From Micromonospora violae (GTDB lineage Bacteria > Actinomycetota > Actinomycetes > Mycobacteriales > Micromonosporaceae), in contig NZ_SHKK01000001.1 of the NCBI RefSeq assembly GCF_004217135.1, positions 6,448,001-6,512,000 on the forward strand: a stretch of 64,000 nucleotides of DNA, read 5' to 3'. The position numbers were made by a program, and so were the translations under genes. This document shows, one piece after another, positions 60,500-64,000 of the stretch. How positions within the stretch are numbered: the stretch's first letter is position 1; each line of letters opens with the position of its first letter. The notes under the pieces were generated by a model. That model did no database searches, was not told where the DNA came from, and was given only the letters and a program-made list of their open reading frames with translations.

Positions 60500-60975
60500 G
60501 CCGGGTCCTTCGTTTCGGTGGGGCGTCCGGCCATCCGCGGGTCGTCTCCGCTGCCGATGACCTCAAGTAGGAACTCTCGGATCACCTTGGCCTTCGCCGG
60601 GTCGGCGTCGACCGAGGTGAGGGGCCGTCCGGAGTGCATGAGTGCGTCGAGCGCCGCCACCCGCTCCCGCCCGGCGGGTGTGATGGCGAGTCGGATGCTG
60701 CGCCGGTCGCTGTTGTCGCGCTGCCGCTCGACCAGACCATCGCGCTCGAGCGTGTCGACGATGCCGGTCAGCGTCGCCGGGCGGACGAACCCCTTCTCGG
60801 CGACCTCCCGGTGGGGCAACTCGCCGTGTCGGGCGAGCGTCATCAGGGTGATCATGCCGGCCTGGGTGAGGCCGTGCTCCTCGGCGAGGTAGCGGTTCCA
60901 CCGCTGCCCGACGAGGTGTCCGGCCACCACCAGGAGTCGACCGAGCGGCACGTCCTGAAGGGTCACGAGTTCCAC
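60493..60975 (-). CDS. MarR-family repressor of the exporter operon
   Basis: 160 residues from GTG 60975; a longer frame to 61011 runs across the promoter. Winged helix LTQAGMITLMTLARHGELPHREVAEKGFVRPATLTGIVDTLERDGLVERQRDNSDRRSIRLAITPAGRERV. Its message is probably leaderless: -35 TTGGTG (61011-61006) and -10 TAACCT (60988-60983) are 17 bases apart, and the GTG comes 7 bases after the -10. A CCTGA-CTA-TCAGG dyad lies between -35 and -10, a likely operator. First gene of the marR-ABC-ABC operon. Confidence 0.9.
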   Translation of the reverse strand: MELVTLQDVPLGRLLVVAGHLVGQRWNRYLAEEHGLTQAGMITLMTLARHGELPHREVAEKGFVRPATLTGIVDTLERDGLVERQRDNSDRRSIRLAITPAGRERVAALDALMHSGRPLTSVDADPAKAKVIREFLLEVIGSGDDPRMAGRPTETKDPAC

Positions 60976-60982
60976 GACAGGT

Positions 60983-61011
60983 AGGTTAGCCCCCTGATAG
61001 TCAGGCACCAA
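60983..61011 (-). promoter_or_regulatory. Promoter and operator of the marR-ABC operon
   Basis: TTGGTG at 61011-61006, a 17-base spacer holding the palindrome CCTGACTATCAGG, and TAACCT at 60988-60983. The -35 region overlaps the stop of the upstream DoxX-like gene. Occlusion between -35 and -10 is a standard MarR repression geometry. Confidence 0.65.
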
Positions 61012-61447
61012 ACGAAATTGCGGTGGCGGCGGCCACGAACACGACCTGTAGGGCGGTGCGTTGCGCGAGCGGGGTGACCGGGCGGCCGGCGAGGGTCAGC
61101 TTGCGGCGGGCGGCCGACACGTTGGCCGGGAACAGCGCGAGCATGAGCAGGCCGAGCCCGGCTGCCGCGATCCGTGCGGTCGCCGGCACCAGCAGGCCGA
61201 TCGCGCCGACCAGTTCCAGCACGCCGGTGAGGGTGACGAGCAGGTCCGGCCGGGGCAGTCGGGGCGGGACCATCGCGATCAGGTCGGTGCGGCGCTGGCC
61301 GACGAAGTGCGCGACGGCGGTCAGGGTGAACATCATGGCCAGCCCGACGCGCAGCGCGGGAATCCAACCGTCCAGTGCGGAGATGCCGGCCAGGCCGGTG
61401 AGTCGGGCCAGCGCGGTGCCGACGATCAGGGCGATCAGGGGTGCCAT
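61001..61447 (-). CDS. DoxX-like membrane protein
   Basis: 148 residues, four helices (MAPLIALIVGTALARLTGL, IPALRVGLAMMFTLTAVAHFV, LLVTLTGVLELVGAIGLLVPATARIAAAGLGLLMLALFPANV, TALQVVFVAAATAISF). The A-H-F-V-G-Q-R-R-T-D-L-I-A-M-V-P and G-V-L-E-L-x-G-A-I-G-L-L patterns are DoxX family; role unclear, perhaps redox or thiol-stress membrane complexes. Divergent from tetR with two palindromic operators between them, so it is the probable target of that repressor. Confidence 0.85.
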   Translation of the reverse strand: MAPLIALIVGTALARLTGLAGISALDGWIPALRVGLAMMFTLTAVAHFVGQRRTDLIAMVPPRLPRPDLLVTLTGVLELVGAIGLLVPATARIAAAGLGLLMLALFPANVSAARRKLTLAGRPVTPLAQRTALQVVFVAAATAISFGA

Positions 61448-61467
61448 CGGAATCCTCCTCGGGGGAA

Positions 61468-61482
61468 CTTGTCAGTGACAAG
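61468..61482. promoter_or_regulatory. TetR-type operator 1
   Basis: CTTGTCA-G-TGACAAG, a perfect 15-base palindrome nearer the DoxX-like gene. Its near-twin lies 35 bases away, so the protein could bind both on the same DNA face with about 3.3 turns spacing. Confidence 0.8.
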
Positions 61483-61502
61483 ATTGCCCTGCGGGGTGGC
61501 AT

Positions 61503-61517
61503 CTTGTCAATGACAAG
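61503..61517. promoter_or_regulatory. TetR-type operator 2
   Basis: CTTGTCA-A-TGACAAG, differing from operator 1 only at the central base, 14 bases before the tetR ATG; expected to autoregulate tetR. Confidence 0.8.
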
Positions 61518-61530
61518 ATAGAGTTCGGGC

Positions 61531-62091
61531 ATGACCGACACGCGCGCCTATCACCACGGCGACCTGCGCCGCGCTCTGCTCACCGCGGCGCTGGAGGCCG
61601 TCGAGGAGGTCGGGCCCGGCGCGCTGAGCCTGCGCGACCTGGCCCGCCGGGCCGGCGTTTCGCATGCCGCGCCCGCACACCACTTCGGCGACAAGGCGGG
61701 GCTGCTCACCGCGCTCGCCGCCCAGGGGTTCGACCTGCTGGCCCAGGCGTTGACCGCAGCGGGTGACGACCTGTTGGAGGCGGGCGTCGCCTACGTCGAC
61801 TTCGCCGTCACGCGCCGCGCGTACTTCGAGGTGATGTTCCGGCCGGAGCTGCACCGGGCCGACGACGCCGAGCTGATCGCCGCCCAGGGCCGGGCCGCTG
61901 CCGCACTCCGCTCCGGTGTGGCGACGCTACCCACCGGCGGCGCACCCGCCGACACCGACCGGGACGCGCTGGCAGCGTGGTCGATCGCCCACGGCTTCGC
62001 CACCCTCTGGCTGGCCAACGCGCTCCCCGACCGCGTAGGCGACAACCCCCGCGAAGCAGCCCGCGCAGTCCTGCGCCGCCTGGCGCCCTAA
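61531..62091 (+). CDS. TetR-family repressor
   Basis: 186 residues. HTH: RRALLTAALEAVEEVGPGALSLRDLARRAGVSHAAPAHHFGDKAGLLTALAAQGF, with recognition helix at about residues 42-50 and the A-P-A-H-H-F in place of the usual Y-Y-H/Y-F. The C-terminal ligand domain includes VTRRAYFEVMFRPELHRADDAEL, resembling the TetR_C_33-like group. Divergent from the DoxX-like gene; the paired operators argue for mutual repression. It ends before a long palindromic terminator. Confidence 0.9.
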   Translation: MTDTRAYHHGDLRRALLTAALEAVEEVGPGALSLRDLARRAGVSHAAPAHHFGDKAGLLTALAAQGFDLLAQALTAAGDDLLEAGVAYVDFAVTRRAYFEVMFRPELHRADDAELIAAQGRAAAALRSGVATLPTGGAPADTDRDALAAWSIAHGFATLWLANALPDRVGDNPREAARAVLRRLAP

Positions 62092-62255
62092 CCGCCCCGC
62101 CCCACCCCACCCCGCCCCACCCCGCTCCACCCCCACCCCCGCGCGTCGATCATGGAGTTGTGGTGGGCAGTTCGCCCATCGCTGCGCCTTTTGTGAGGCA
62201 CCACAACTCCATGATCGACGAGGTGGGGCGAGGTGGGGCGGGGTGGGGGACCGCC
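62092..62255. repeat. Palindromic repeat, copy B, with C/G-rich flanks
   Basis: Arms 62144-62165 and 62199-62220 are identical to those of copy A (53505-53581); the 33-base loop shares GGC..GTTC and CCTTTT.TGAGG. The flanks extend the symmetry: repeated CCCCACCCCG on the left and GGTGGGGCGAGGTGGGGCGG on the right can pair, giving a stem of 50 or more bases. Between convergent tetR and guaB1, so likely a terminator for both. Confidence 0.88.

Positions 62256-64000
<1,745 letters not shown>

Overview
The window is about 70% GC with strong G/C third-position bias, many GTG starts and several apparently leaderless promoters. The gene content is that of a filamentous actinomycete: a four-gene conservon (sensor kinase, roadblock, DUF742, GTPase), an F420/PPOX-type enzyme, GuaB1, CydDC and a GPP34 protein. 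A Micromonosporaceae chromosome (Micromonospora or a close relative) is the best guess; this is inference from gene content and repeats. I saw no rRNA, tRNA, CRISPR array, prophage or intact insertion sequence.

Layout. 1-1031: tail of a MalF/MalG-type sugar ABC importer. 1203-4106: GT2 glycosyltransferase, small membrane protein, GT-C-like membrane protein and a four-helix membrane protein. 4367-12329: nucleoside uptake and breakdown (BMP-family lipoprotein, ATPase, two permeases, cytidine deaminase, thymidine phosphorylase). 12440-16698: DUF4272 protein, RlmA-type methyltransferase plus MarR divergent from a PPOX protein, adenosine deaminase and a uridine kinase-like protein. 16892-21979: conservon, facing two genes on the other strand (22235-25651): an acidic protein, and an 806-residue protein that joins an IS110-transposase-like N-terminus to a conservon-kinase tail. 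25841-26940: PadR regulator and permease-prefix protein. 27009-34293: cydABDC for cytochrome bd, next to a BlaI/M56-protease pair with BlaI-like dyads in the cydA upstream region. 34600-41226: DeoC, two ALDH-family proteins, Upp, GPP34 and a phosphohexo/pentomutase. 41275-53420: Ser/Thr kinase, acyl-CoA mutase, M20 hydrolase, DUF4349 lipoprotein, MBL protein, coiled-coil protein, SCO6745-like protein, tandem GNAT, GGCT-like protein and LpdA-type quinone reductase. 53533-64000: DUF998 and DedA membrane proteins, an editing-domain-less threonyl-tRNA synthetase behind a Thr-rich leader peptide, a MarR-controlled ABC exporter pair, a DoxX/TetR divergon, GuaB1 and the end of a LysE-type exporter.

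How they work together. The BMP importer, Cdd, DeoA, Add and uridine kinase, with DeoC, Upp and the mutase 25 kb away, form a nearly complete nucleoside salvage set: import, deaminate, phosphorolyse, isomerise deoxyribose-1-phosphate, cleave it, and oxidise the acetaldehyde. The cyd genes appear wired to a BlaI-type sensor.

The most unusual items are the IS110-like/conservon-tail fusion, the putative threonine attenuator in front of the short ThrRS, and a repeat family in which a 24-base core is identical while the flanking stems differ completely yet still pair.
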